Of a stretch of DNA of 64,000 nucleotides, positions 35,350 through 47,227 are shown piece after piece. The DNA is from Sthenelais limicola. Lineage: Eukaryota; Annelida; Polychaeta; Phyllodocida; Sigalionidae. A model generated the notes under the pieces. That model saw nothing but the letters and a program-made list of their open reading frames with translations, did no database searches and had not been told where the DNA came from. The first letter of the stretch is position 1. Each line of letters opens with the position of its first letter. The translations under genes and the position numbers were made by a program. Location of the stretch: positions 151,952,808 through 152,016,807 of the forward strand of contig OW804095.1 of NCBI GenBank assembly GCA_942159475.1. The letters run 5' to 3'.

Positions 35350-36306
35350 TTCGTCCCATATTTTATTTTTGTTGAAAGCTTTCTTTCGAACAAAATATTT
35401 AGCCACTGATCAACCCAGTCCAACCAAACAAGAGAAATAGAAATAAGGTTACATAATTTACACACACAAAATCATAAAAAGGGTAAGGTAAAAGTATTAT
35501 AAATTATTATATCTGTAGACCTAACGGGTCAAGATGGAAAGTTTCCAAAGGGAGTGGCTCTATTAAAAGGAGTGTTCATTTATATCAGAGACCATCACCC
35601 TGCACTAAAAAGTCTTTTAGTCGAATATTATGTAAGAGAAGTCTCTGTGTTTTTAAGTGTGCTTCTGAACACTGTTAAATGTCTTCCTTTGTACGGAGCT
35701 AGTACACACAAAGTTCTCAAGTACGGTCGTCACCGCCGTCTCCTCTGCCCGGCCGGTCAGCCGAGGCCCCCGCTGGACCTCGTCGCTGACCGACAGGACG
35801 CCCGTCTCTTTCTCTCTCCTCCTTTGGCCATGGAGAGTGAGAGCGGTTGTGTAGTCAACACTACAATATTTCCACTTTTAACCTCAAACACTACAGAACA
35901 CATGTCGACTTTACTGTAGCATCACGTATAAACTCTTATTACTTGGAAAAATACCTCTTCAAAGCAGAATGGTCGGAGACAAGGTGAGGGCTTCGATTCC
36001 ATGGTGCTTCCTCTCAGGCTCCTCTGTCTCGACCGATTCTGTTTGTGTAAAAACAACTTCTCACAATGAGAGTTGAAATAAAAATACCTTTTTGGGCTGG
36101 ATCCTTGTCCACGGATTCCACCATTTCCTCCCGAGAGAGAAAATGGATTTCACCCAGGTATACTACTCTGTGTTCTGTGATCTCCCTCGCACCCGAGAAG
36201 AGGACAGAACAAATATTAATAGTAAATATTAAACAAGAGTAAGTTACAGACAAGTTCAAAAAGTGTTTGTTACCCCAGAGAAACCAAATAAACATTGGTA
36301 GACTAA
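35350..36306 (-). other. Env-to-3'-LTR spacer with small sense ORFs
   Basis: 957 bp between the env stop and the 3' LTR, long for this class. A 93-codon sense frame (36295-36014) starts 11 nt after the env stop. Its second half, GAREITEHRVVYLGEIHFL and on to QKG, is hydrophilic and ends at a possible GTATTT splice donor. A second sense frame near 35905-35755 is about 49 codons and carries a basic GGERKRRASCRSATRSS stretch. I recognise neither. They could be accessory products, captured host exons or chance frames; a GC-rich block around 35730-35830 is unlike the AT-rich surroundings. Confidence 0.4.
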
Positions 36307-36499
36307 TTATTTCATCCTGGTCAGTCCGAAGTTGGCAGCGTAATATGGTGAGGTGGGGGAGGGGGCAGGGATATGCTCGAGGGAACGAGAGCCAGTCCTA
36401 GCGCCTGGAGTGGCCTCTCCCTCCTCTCGATCTAGGTCTTGGAGGGCTAGGGCTACAGGGTGGTGGGTTGGGGGTCCTATTGGGATATTCTCTTGGGGC
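36307..36499 (-). pseudogene. env: Detached 3' end of env (cytoplasmic tail)
   Basis: The remaining 64 codons of env, on the far side of the 14.3-kb insertion. Counting 50768-52485 plus this segment gives 1,911 nt, exactly 637 codons including a stop at 36307-36309. Env would therefore be 636 residues if the insert were absent and one TTAA retained. The segment lies after the transmembrane region and encodes a hydrophilic, proline-containing tail. The in-frame match is the main evidence that the TTAA-flanked block is a later insertion. As it stands it has no start of its own. Confidence 0.85.
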
Positions 36500-36503
36500 T
36501 TAA
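36500..36503. repeat. TTAA target duplication, left
   Basis: Target-site duplication at the left border of the piggyBac-like block, abutting CCCTTTCACAG. It belongs to the env frame of the interrupted retroelement. Confidence 0.8.
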
Positions 36504-36535
36504 CCCTTTCACAGCGATAGGCCCAAATTTGGGCC

Positions 36536-37430
36536 GGGACTCGGCGGGAACATGCTGGCTGAGGCGGGAAATTGTGACTGGATGTACCCGGTCGTTATGT
36601 GAATGCCGCAAAGAGTTGACTTATGAAACTCTGGATTTATACTAAATGAAACGTCTAGTTTCTGAAAATAGCATTTAAAATACAATACTAGATTTAAAAA
36701 ATTACAGGAAAACGGGTTTAATTTGCGGAAACTGTAGCGACATTAATCATGCTGGACCTACGCTAAATCTACTTCCGTTTCCGGCGCCCTAACTTCTCCG
36801 TCGTCTTTCACATCAACTGGACAAATTAATCTTGCAGATATCACAAAACAAGGCCTAGAATCTGATAGAACAGCATTTTTTACACCTGTATGTGTGATTT
36901 CAATATGATCAATGGAGAAATACGGCCGAAAATACGCCTGGCATCTTTGACACTGTGACAGGCCTGTCACTTGTAAATGTGCGATCGCCGAAACGGGAAC
37001 ATTCAGTGCCAGTGCCAGTGGAACTTTTGGAAAGTTCCGACGAATCTCTGTCATTTAACACTTTGCATAAGTACTATTGTGTTATGATAAGTGTACCAGC
37101 ATATGGATTTATACAAATACCGTACATGGATCATGAGCTCTATCACCCAAGCAACAACTGATTTTCTCAGTAGCAAACTTCGCTTCCAAGACCCAGTGCA
37201 ATGGTGAGTAGCCTAAATAAGAGATTGAGAATGTAACGTAACAGTAGGCTGTAATATAATTTGCAAAGAGAAAATAAGTTTTAACATTGAAATGAAAAGT
37301 ACCAAGATTACATTGTACTTCATCAATGCCGTATAATGGTATCATGTAATAATAATGTCTAAACAATTTCTATATTAAATAAGTTTCCAACTAATTCCAA
37401 CTAGTAGTAGTAGGCTAATAATTAATAGAC
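36536..37430. other. Left part of the piggyBac-like cargo, no gene seen
   Basis: Moderately GC-rich for the first 400 bp, then AT-rich. Short frames only, none with recognisable motifs. It may contain the subterminal transposase-binding region of the element. Confidence 0.4.
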
Positions 37431-37730
37431 CCCCTTTCGGATTGCCTTTAATCTCATCACACATACTTCATATGGCAGATATATTTAGTTCAATACCTTC
37501 CCTGTGAATGTTCAAAAGTTCATTTGTAAATGTCTTGATTGAACATAGTTATGTGGATTTTCGTAAGGCTTGTTTATGAATAAATTTGCATCAACTACAA
37601 TGATTTTTTAATTATTTCGGATTGCCTTTAATCTCATCTGACATACTTCATATTGCGGATATATTTAGTTCAATACCTTCCCAGTCAATGTTCAAAAGTC
37701 CATTGCTAAATGTCTTAATTCAGTGTGTGA
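37431..37730 (+). repeat. Direct repeat of about 108 bp, two copies
   Basis: Two copies starting TTTCGGATTGCCTTTAATCT at about 37435 and 37616, spaced by about 184 bp, roughly 90% alike through TTCAATACCTTCCC and AAATGTCTT. Non-coding. The gap between them holds AT-rich DNA. Confidence 0.75.
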
Positions 37731-38389
37731 AATTAACTTTTTTCTTCAAATCAGATATTTACCTGCCCATGCACACAGACATTTACCTGCGCTAAAATTA
37801 CCCCTCAATGAAAGAAGTTCAAGTGATTATGAAATATCATCCTTTCTTTGTACCAAAACAAAAGATAAGATAAGACTAATAGGTGATCTGAGTTCCATAA
37901 ATAATTCACTTATTTATTACCTTATTTATTACCTTGCCCATGGAACTTTGGGTTTTACTGAGACATTATGACAGGAATTTATTTATCATATAAACTCTAT
38001 TACTGATTCAGCTTGATTTTATTACTTGCAAAATAGATCTACAGACAAATTCATGGCATTTTAGAAATTGATTGATTAGCTGTCATTTCTAGATAAAGAA
38101 CACTGCCTATTGACAGAGATATAATAATAGAAATTCTAATCAAAATGAAAACATCTACAGACATGATATTTTACAAAATGTAATCAATTCGTGGCCTTAT
38201 TAACTCGATAAATCACTGACAGTTCAGGGACATAAGATCTAAACTCCTTCCCTTTTAAAAACAACTTTATCTACTGCCAATTTCCTTTAAATATACATAT
38301 ACCCTGCTGGCCCCTATGCCACTAAAGCCAAAAATCACCCACATTTTGATTTCCAGAACTTTGCAGGTCTGTGACTTTGACCTTTATGA

Positions 38390-39500
38390 CTGACGGGCTG
38401 AATACGTCTTTACAACTGACTGACTGATTTTCAAATTTTACAACTGACTGACTGACTTTCAAATTTTACAACTGCCTTTTGACTTATACAGTGTGCAACA
38501 TAGTTAATTGGGAGACCAGAGACCGTTGGTCTCTGTCAAATTGTAAAAGTGGAGACAGACAGGATTTTACAGAGACCGAAAAAAGGGGGGTATTAATATG
38601 GTAATTAAAAAATAACCCAGAATAAGAAAAGTTAGACAAGATACTTTTATCGCTTGTTCATTTCATTGGAGACGGTTGGACTCAACCTAATATCAATATC
38701 AGAGACCGACACAAATTAAATGGAGACCTGGGCGTCGGTCTCTGAGTTATGTTGCACACTGCGTTATATGACTGACTGACTTTTGACTTCTACGACTGAC
38801 TGGCTGACTGACTGACTTACTTTCAACTTCTACAACTGACTTTTGACTTCTATGAGTGACTGACTTTTCGACTTCTACAACTGACTTTTGAGTACAACTG
38901 ACTGACTGACTTACTTTTGAATTTTATGACTTTACGACCGACTGACTTTTGACTTTATGTCCGACTGACTTTTGACTTATGACTGACTGTTTTTTTACTT
39001 TTACAACTGACTGATGGACTGACTTTTACAACTGACTGGCTGACTTTCAAGACTGACTGACTTTTGACTCTTACAACTGACTGACTGACTGACTTTCAAC
39101 TTTTACTACTCACTGACTTTCAACTTTTACAGTGAGTGACTTTCAACTTTTACAGTGAGTGACTTTCAACTTTTACGATGACTGCCTAAATGACTTTGAT
39201 GACTGACTTTTAACTTTTCCGACTGACTGACATTTGACGACTGACGGACTGATTGACTTGACTTTTGCCTTTTACGACCAACTGATATTTGACTTGAACA
39301 ACTGACTGACTTCTGACTCTGGAATTTTTAACTTTGGCTTTTACACAACTTTCAACTTCCACAATTATGCAACTTTCATCTTAGAGTTTTACGACTTTCA
39401 CACAACATTTGACTTTGCCTTTTATGCAACCTTTGACTTTGACTTTCATGGAACTTTTGATTTTGACGGTTATAAACAAATTTGACAATGTTAATCTGGT
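38390..39500 (+). repeat. Degenerate GACT/CTGA-rich satellite
   Basis: About 1.1 kb built from variants of GACTGACTGACTTTTGACTT and TTACAACTGACTGACT, decaying toward GACTTTGACTTT on the right. A family E MITE (38489-38760) is inserted in it. Strand asymmetry is strong (CT-rich on the plus strand). No gene. Confidence 0.85.
38489..38760 (+). mobile_element. Family E MITE, hAT-like, copy 1
   Basis: Ends CAGTGTGCAACATAGTTAAT and, on the other strand, CAGTGTGCAACATAACTCAG, continuing into several GAGACC motifs. The CAGTG start is typical of hAT elements. Flanking TTATA-like bases are similar but a clean 8-bp duplication is not seen. It sits inside the GACT satellite. Confidence 0.75.
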
Positions 39501-39774
39501 CTTGCATCCTTGTGCCTTGCTTCACTCAAAAAACTGATTGACTTCCAACTGCGAAACAAAAACTAATCAACTAATCATGACTTGCTAATTTCTTGTATTG
39601 ACCACTGAACAAAATCAGATTATTTGAGTGCGTCAGTCTGATAATGTGAACATAGATCTTGAGTACTGTCTATATGAAACTAACTGTTTAAACTGCAACT
39701 GTTTATATAAATCAGCTGAAGCAATGGGATCAAGACACCCGAAAATCTCATGTCAGACTTTTAACGTGTAATCA

Positions 39775-40033
39775 GTGTGCAACATAACCCAGAGACCGAC
39801 GCCCAGGTCTCCACATAATTTTTGTCAGTCTCTGACATTAATATTTATCAAGGCCCGGCGGTCTCCAATGAAATATCCAAGTGATAAAATGTTCAATGTA
39901 CTCTGGACCACGGGAACCCTGTCTATGACCCAGAATTATTTTGGTCTCTGTAAAATCTTTTCGGTCTCCACTGTTACATTTTGAAAGAGACCGATGGTCT
40001 CTCATCTCCAAATTCACTATGATGCACACTGTG
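39775..40033 (-). mobile_element. Family E MITE, hAT-like, copy 2
   Basis: Same family as the copy at 38489, in opposite orientation. Begins CAGTGTGCAACATAACCCAG and ends GATGCACACTG. GTGTAAT occurs on both sides, consistent with a target duplication. The multiple GGTCTC/GAGACC motifs are conserved. Confidence 0.75.
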
Positions 40034-40314
40034 TAATAGACTACGCTCGGCAAATGATATCAAATTGCCATAAGTTACTTTTATACGTTCTGAAGTTCAG
40101 GCAAAATGTAAGGTTAGTTTCATATTTAAATGAAATATTAAAGTTACTGACAATACAACCATACCATCAAGTGGCTTTGGACTGAGTATAGCCCCTTCGA
40201 TTGACAAATCTCCTGACAATTAGTCCATTTTGGGTCAGATTTTGCGTGCACTTATTATACTACAGACCGCGTTGGTCTAGTGGTGCCACCTGACGTGTCC
40301 ATCACGGACTAAAA

Positions 40315-40432
40315 TCAATATACAACTCGGATTTAGCGTTTGAACGGTCTGGACGCCCATAGACGTCCCTCGGCCTTGGGCCTTGGGGCGTCCAGACCGT
40401 TCTCACGCTAAAATCCTCGTTGTCTATTGCTA
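40315..40432. repeat. Long imperfect palindrome
   Basis: Inverted repeat of about 50 bp arms (ACGGTCTGGACGCCC against GGGGCGTCCAGACCGT, with flanking ATTTAGCG/CGCTAAAAT and CAATATACAAC/GTTGTCTATTG) around a short GC-rich loop. It could form a hairpin and is probably a foldback MITE. The left flank has a tRNA-A-box-like TGGTCTAGTGG but no matching B box. Confidence 0.7.
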
Positions 40433-43400
40433 TAGTAGACTGTTGACTCTAGAGTTGTTTTTAGGCAAAACAAAAAATTGATGTGTTTCTGATTTATGGT
40501 GGCTAAGACCTAGGTAGAGGGGATGGAAACCTCTTTCCAGGAAATGAAAAATGTCTATTTCGAAACAAGCTATGATTGTTTTAAACATGAGAAAGCATAT
40601 TTCTATTTTTTTTGTTATGGTTAGCAAAGGTGGTGGTGGTAAATCAGAAACACACGCAGTTTTTGGCTTTAGGACTATAATACGCAGTGTCATAATTCAT
40701 GATCATTTATGAATGATCATTTACGACACAAATGATCAATGTAGGTTAGGTTAGGTTAGGTTAGGTTATTCTGCTGCTATTCACAATGTTTTGTTTATTC
40801 TTTTTATTCAGATATAGGCCTACTCAGAACACCACTTCTAGCTCGTTTATAACTGATATAATTATGTTGATTGTCATGGACGATATTGGAAAGTGTATTC
40901 ATTTTCGACCTCAACAGTGATGACATACAAGGAAGCAAACCCTCACGCCTGAAAGACCAGTCAAGGTGAGATTTTGTTAGCGTACTGTATATTTTTATGT
41001 TGGTAATGTGAAGAAAGTGAGTTAGAATAAACAATTTTATTCATCTTGAATAGTTGCTTTATTCCATGATTTGGCTGTGAGAGTGGTATGTATCCAGCGT
41101 TCAAATTAAGAGCTTGCCTAGGCAATTTGGCATGTTAAAATCATGGCGGGCAAACTGCTTTGGCCATGAGCTTGCCCACATGGGCAAGCTATGTTTACAG
41201 CAAGATTCTGGTGGTAACATTTTCAGCAGAAATCTTTAAAGTGTCATTAAACGGGTTCAAGGTCACGTTTAGGACAAACAACTTCATGTATTTCGCCAAA
41301 GTCCCTATTACTTTTACCTCATTTATGGCAAAGTTATTGTCGTTTACAGGCCCAAATTCAGAAAGCTTAATTGAAGGAGTCTGTTTAGCACTATAGGGCT
41401 TTGAGAGTGTTGTGTGACGTCACAAAGTGCACCTGAAATGTACATTTCAAACCCACCTTCAACTCACTCTCCCAGCAATTGTAAGAATCATTCAATACAG
41501 GTATTTCAAGGCACTAGAGGAAAAATAGCTATGTTCCCTTTCACAGTTACTGCTTTCAGGTATTTCCCAGAGAACTATTCCTCTAATACAGTTTGTTTGT
41601 TTTTGTGTGCTCACCTGCAATGGTAGCACTCAGTCCACTCACCCCCACCTCCTTTCTTTTTAGTGGCAATAAGGAGACTTATGTTTATTTCATGTTAATT
41701 TCAAGATTTTGCATACTTTGTGATGGAGGCAAACAGTTGCGCCTTGAATGGAGTGTTAAACTGTGGAACTACTTTTTCCCTCCTTAAAATGTGTAAAATT
41801 CACTAAACATAAGGTTTCATTAAGTAAAACTTGGGCTGTTACATTTGAATAATAGGAAAGAAGTTAATTTTCTCATATTATTTTGGGGTTTTGTGACTAA
41901 ATTCCCCAGTGCACCAATTGTTGTGACTCACCAAACCCAGGTTCTCAATCTACAGAATTAGGTCAGTGTCTATGGGTGATACTAGCTCTGCAGGAGAAAT
42001 TTGTTTCCTCCGGGAATTTGCTTGCAGGGATACATGTACTCATCCTATTTTATAGCCAAAGGAAATAGCTATAGTGAAGCAAAATATGTCTTAGTGACAC
42101 AGGCAGGGTAGACAGAAGAAGTGAGTGAGTGAGATTGGTTGCTTTATGCCCTTATCAACACAAATGGAGGTGATAGGAAAGTATAAGAGCAGTCGCCACT
42201 ACCAGCTTCATGAATATTTCCACATCACTTTAAATTAACATCCATTTATCAAATCAATTAATTCAATTTATCAAAGCAAAATATGCACGTCTATCAATGG
42301 TAGTGACTGGTGGCAAGTGGACAGGGGCATGCAACCTATTTCCTGCACCCTACAGTCATACACACAGAGTAGCTAGACCTTTAACTCAGCGTAAAAGTGT
42401 CCGCATCCCAGCCACCAGATGCCAGTAATGACATATGCAGTCAGATTATCCTAAGACCTAAGCCCATCCCATTCTCAATCCTACCTCAAGATAGCTATAT
42501 ACCCACTCTGAAAAAGTAAACAGAACTACTCCACACATGTGAGATGGAATTTCCAGATTTCCAGAGACAATTTAACCCCCTGAATCTTGCTGTAATTTTA
42601 GCCTGCCCACCAAAGCAAACTCTTTCAAACACTGTAAGTTGTAAAATGTAAATTTATATAATATCGATATTGTTTAGTTGAAATATCAAATTATCTTAAA
42701 ATTACTTAATTCATATATCCTCCAGGGGACTGTTATCATTGAAATACAAGCTACAAACAAACAAATGATATTCCAGAGTTCCTCTTTTCTTGAGTAAGAA
42801 TTACAGTAATTATTAGTTTAATCTAATGTTCCACACCTCAGTTGTGGTAGTACTTTGGCATACAACAAACATATCCTATAATCTAATGTTCCACTTTTAT
42901 TCTTCCAGCCTTTCTTCCTCTGCATATCCAATTTTGGATCCAACACCCATAGACCAGCCCCAACATAAGATAGTCAATTCAAGAAGTGTTTCATTATTGT
43001 GGCCACCATCGCACCGACCCCCAACCAAGAAGATGACGATATCTACTTCATCTAGAATATGACAGTTGCAAAGAAATCCTGAACTAATTCTATGCATTAT
43101 CAAATCAAATCATACATGTAACCCAAGATTTCTTATTAGAAGATAGCTGATTGGAAGAAGCTTCTGCCTGTAAATGCTTTATAAATGTCCTAGTAAAGTA
43201 GCTAGAACAGAAACTACCTAATTAATGAAGCAACTCTACACAGAGCCTTTGTTCTCTGTGATACCAGAAAAATCTACTAAATCACATTAAAGCTATTCAA
43301 AAAATTAATGTCTAGTTAATAAAGTAGGGAATCTGTCAATGTGCCTGCTCCCAGAATTTCGCCAAATTCATGCAGCACTGTGTTGGCAATAAGAACTATG

Positions 43401-44840
43401 AATTTTTGTTGACAAGTTAATATCATTTGCACAGTACCAATATATAGAGATAAAAAACTCTTTGTGAAAAAGTATTAATTCTTATATATATTTAAAAGCA
43501 CAGGCTATCATTTTATCAAAACAAATTATATTTCTTTGAATCCTTGCCAGAATTTAAATCTGTATTAACCTCGCTCAGGAATTATTTTGATAAGTAGGAA
43601 GGCTAAATTGCAGCCAACTATTGATACAAATCTGAGATATGTATAGATGCTTGCTTTGTCAGTTCATGCCAAACACAAATGTGGTGAGCACTTGAATCAA
43701 AGAAAAATAGTCTGGACATACAGAGTGAAAGAACACCTAGACGTAAACAGCTCTGGGAAGTGCTATTATCTGATATCTGAATAAATATGTTGGGGGGAAA
43801 AGTCTTAAAAGATTCTGCTAGGTAAGAAATAGGCCTAGATACTGTCAATGGAATTAATGCAAGCAGTCTACTAGTCTGATTTGAAAAATCCATCATCATA
43901 GTCTCTTTCTGAAATATGGATAACTCGTCAGAGGATGAACCTTTATAAAAGAATTACACAGAGAAATGTGTATGAATGTGTCAGAAAGAGGTATCAATAT
44001 GTACAGATTACAGATCTGATACCACTGTAGGATCTTTGCTCCTGAAAGCTGCCAATGAATGGCTGCCACTAAATGATAATGAGGATATGTCACCACTCTA
44101 ATTGGGCAACAAAAGTACTTTAGTGAGTTGTATTATCATTTGGCCTTGAGTAATAAACACCTGCAATAAGACTTATATGGTTAGTGTGATTTCATCATGC
44201 CTCATCTATATTTCATATTTAAATACAAATGTCAAGACTTCCTCCAAGCAATACAGTGGTGTGTGAGTTGCCCCAAAACTCACTTGCCCAGGGAAAGTGA
44301 ACCAATGAAAACTCTGTTCGATGATATAAAATTGTTCGATGATATAAAATTGATAAAATTACCTGTCTGCGGGCAAGTCACTGAGGATAATCCACCTGCC
44401 CGCACTGAAAATTAGGCAGGTCAGAGCGCAGGCATTCCAACTCCCACAACACTGCAAAGTTCTTCTATTTGTTTTTAGAAATGGCTCACTCAGCCAGGCA
44501 CCATAAGTCTAGTTTGTATGCCTTACCAAAGGTGGCAGAGCAAATGGTTAGACATGCGCCTGCGCGGCTCAACCAGTTCAACTTGCTTCACTAGGTTGAC
44601 CAGGTTGCTGTTTGAGAAGCTCGTGGATTTTACTAAATAATTCCCTTGTTCGAACTCTCACAGCAACTATTTTTGTTAGCAATCTGAACTTAGTTCACCA
44701 TAAATCGGGACTGGTGCATTTCCATCGGAAATACTTACAATTCCTAGTTACAAGTCTTCCATCAGCAGACTGACCAGCGCGGCACTCCAGGGGAGTCCGC
44801 CATCTTGCTGACCACCTGGGACAGTGTCCCTCCAGCGTTC
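40433..44840. other. Cargo stretch without recognisable genes
   Basis: AT-rich. Contains five tandem GGTTA units at about 40743-40768 and short frames only. Around 44533-44660 a GGTGGCAGAGCAAATGGTTAG stretch and a GTTCGAACTC 100 bp later resemble tRNA A and B boxes, so a decayed tRNA-derived SINE is possible. A 17-18-bp direct duplication (TTCGATGATATAAAATTG) lies at about 44317-44352. Confidence 0.4.
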
Positions 44841-44845
44841 CAGTT

Positions 44846-47227
44846 GTGACAGCCATGTCTGACAAGGATTTTGACGCCACCCTCAAGGGAGATAGACCGA
44901 AGGTTAAGGAACCCAAGACTTCCACTTCCATAGGGGTTACTTCAGGGGAAGTGTCTCCAGAAAAAGAGAAAGGTATGTGTCTTTTAGAACTGAAGGCTGA
45001 TTTGTATCAAGACATCAGAGACGCCATCATGGATGATCTTCAACGCGATCACAAGAGGAACAGAAGTCGGAGAACTAGGTCTTCCAGTTCCGGCAACCAC
45101 TCTACTAGGTCTTGTTCCCAAGGTACAAGAGGAGGAAACACAAATCCCATAGGAGACAACATCGTCACTCCAGGTCCCCCTCCAGATCCTCATCTTCCTT
45201 TCACGGTAGGATATGATTGAAAATTACAATTCCTAACCATGTGATGTCACCGCGTTCTTCGGATGATGAGTCACTGCCACCAGAACATGAGAGCTCAGAA
45301 ATGGGGGAGCACAGTAGTGAGGACCAAAACTGTACTTCTAATGAAGCTGAAAAATCACAGGGTGATTTAGAGAACCCATTTCTTGATTTTACTTAATCTT
45401 GTTAACCTGTCTCCCTGGAATGCCACTGTGGGAAAATATCACAAGGGGAGCAGAGACTAAAGACTCCCTTTGACAGAAACACCAAGAAACTTTTATAAAA
45501 CTTTTCACTGTGATTACACTGGCCACTGAGGATATCACTAATGAGTTTATCCATGTGAGAAATGAGGAGGTTGAGGGACATAAACCCTCTACTCCTGCTG
45601 CCTGGTTAAAGTCCATGTTAGGGACCATGCATGATGCAATTCGTCTGGCTTGTTATCACAAAAGAAGACATCACTAAGAGGAGGATTCTAGATCTAGAAT
45701 CCTTCCTCCCAGAAAGGTTCCAATCTCTGGCTACAGACTTTGTATGTTTTCCACCTACTCCCACTCGCCTTGAAGAGGCCATCAGGAAAATTGGGACAAC
45801 TAACAAGCTCTCAACGAAACTCACTTCCCAACAACAGCCACCAAAAAACGGGGGCAGGGGTCGAAAGGCTGCGGGAAGGAAAGGGAAAACAAAACTACCA
45901 GAAACCAGGCCAGAACTCCCAAAACAAGTCTTCAGACCCAAAAAGACATCAGGAAATAAAGGTAAATTCAACTCCCTTTAAACCAGGAAACCTTCAATAT
46001 TTTACTGAGCAGTGGAAAGAACTAACTTCTGACTCTTTCATTCTCAGCTATGTATCAGGGGTGAAACTGGATTTCACTTCCATGCCAATTCAGACTGTTA
46101 TCCCAAAGTCTTTCCACTTTGCTAAGGGTATCGAGAAAGCTCTAGACCTTGAAGTGTTAAAATTGTGAGGGTCAGGAGTCGTCACTGAAACTCTGTAACA
46201 CTCAGCATTATTTGTATCCAATATTTTCTCCAGGCCCAAGCCAAATGGGAAAATAAGACTTATCATTGACCTCACAATCATCAATACCTAATAGATAGAT
46301 CTAAAGGATGCATATTACTCAATTCCTCTCCACAAGGACTTTCAGAAATTTGTGTGTTTCCAGTGTGTTTCTACCAGTTTAATTGTGTGCCAACAAATTG
46401 ACAATGTTCTGTTTAACAACAACTTGTTCTCCATTAGATCGATAGCTGCTCTCCCTGGAACCTTGGTAGACCTTACCAAGGGAGTAGACTATGGTCTTAC
46501 TAAGACAAGAACAGCCTATCACACATACCATAGGAAGTGAAAAGTGTTTTGTTTTTAAGAGGAAAACCCTTTTTAACTACAGATTTCATGTTAGGACTAG
46601 AGTTCTTAGTGGAACTCTTTGACAAGGGTGCGGCCTACAGCGTACTGAACGTAGCCAGATCATCCCTGTCAGCTGTTATGGACAAGATACAAGTGAATTC
46701 CTTTGGCAGCAACCCTATTACTATTAGAGTAATGAAAGGCTTTTATAACCAACGCCCGCCGAAGTACAGGTACTGCCAGACTTGTGATCTGGAATGCGTG
46801 CGTGCTGGAATACTTCAGGGAACACTATCTCCATTCTGTCATCACTTTAAGAATGTTAACTTTTAAGATTACAACACTCCTATTGCTTATCTCCTGCCAA
46901 AGAATGAAAACCTTAACCAGTCTCCAAGTGGAGGAAGTCCACAGGTGTTTCGACGGATTTAACATTGTGTATTCCAAAATGTTGAAGCACTCTGATGTGG
47001 GTAACGCATTAGGCATGCTCAAATTGGACTGGTTGGAAAAGGACAAAGGATTATTTAGCCTGACAAACAGACTCAGGAAAACCAACAACGATGGACATCC
47101 AGTAGGTGGCCTTATACTTAGCCACACAGCCCCATACACACCAGTGGTGCGTCAGACAGTGGCACACCACTTTTATCAGTGCACCCTGAATAATTGTGAG
47201 GACTTGAAACTCAGCCATTTCTTTTGA
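44846..47227 (+). pseudogene. Decayed DIRS-type retroelement relic
   Basis: Broken plus-strand coding fragments of a tyrosine-recombinase retrotransposon. A gag-like part (44846-45220, then out of frame to 45400 and 45631-45981) is Ser/Arg-rich. An RT N-terminal part near 45970-46170 contains LQYFTEQWKELTSDSFILSY, the usual lead-in of DIRS reverse transcriptases. RT motifs RPKPNGKIRLIIDL (about 46230) and IDLKDAYYSIPL (about 46290) follow. The rest of RT and RNase H are missing. A recombinase N-terminal part (46537-46866; YSVLNVARSSLS, then PKYRYCQTCD in shifted frames) and a core fragment (46784-47227; LRMLTFKITTLLLLISCQRM) follow. Many stops and frameshifts make it non-functional. It lies wholly inside the piggyBac-like cargo. 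Confidence 0.72.

Noticed and set aside
35119..35406. 95- and 108-codon frames in the three LTR copies (35119, 58104, 59315)
   Set aside because: They lie in the LTRs, copied with them; no independent coding evidence.
36014..36295. Additional exon of the channel gene
   Set aside because: It lies inside the retroelement between env and the LTR and has no Cys-loop receptor motif.
40743..40768. GGTTA repeats as telomere-like sequence
   Set aside because: Only about five units, interstitial, and not the TTAGGG repeat expected for most invertebrates; simple repeat.
44533..44660. tRNA-derived SINE or tRNA gene
   Set aside because: A- and B-box-like motifs are about 100 bp apart with poor stems; kept only as a possibility in the region note.
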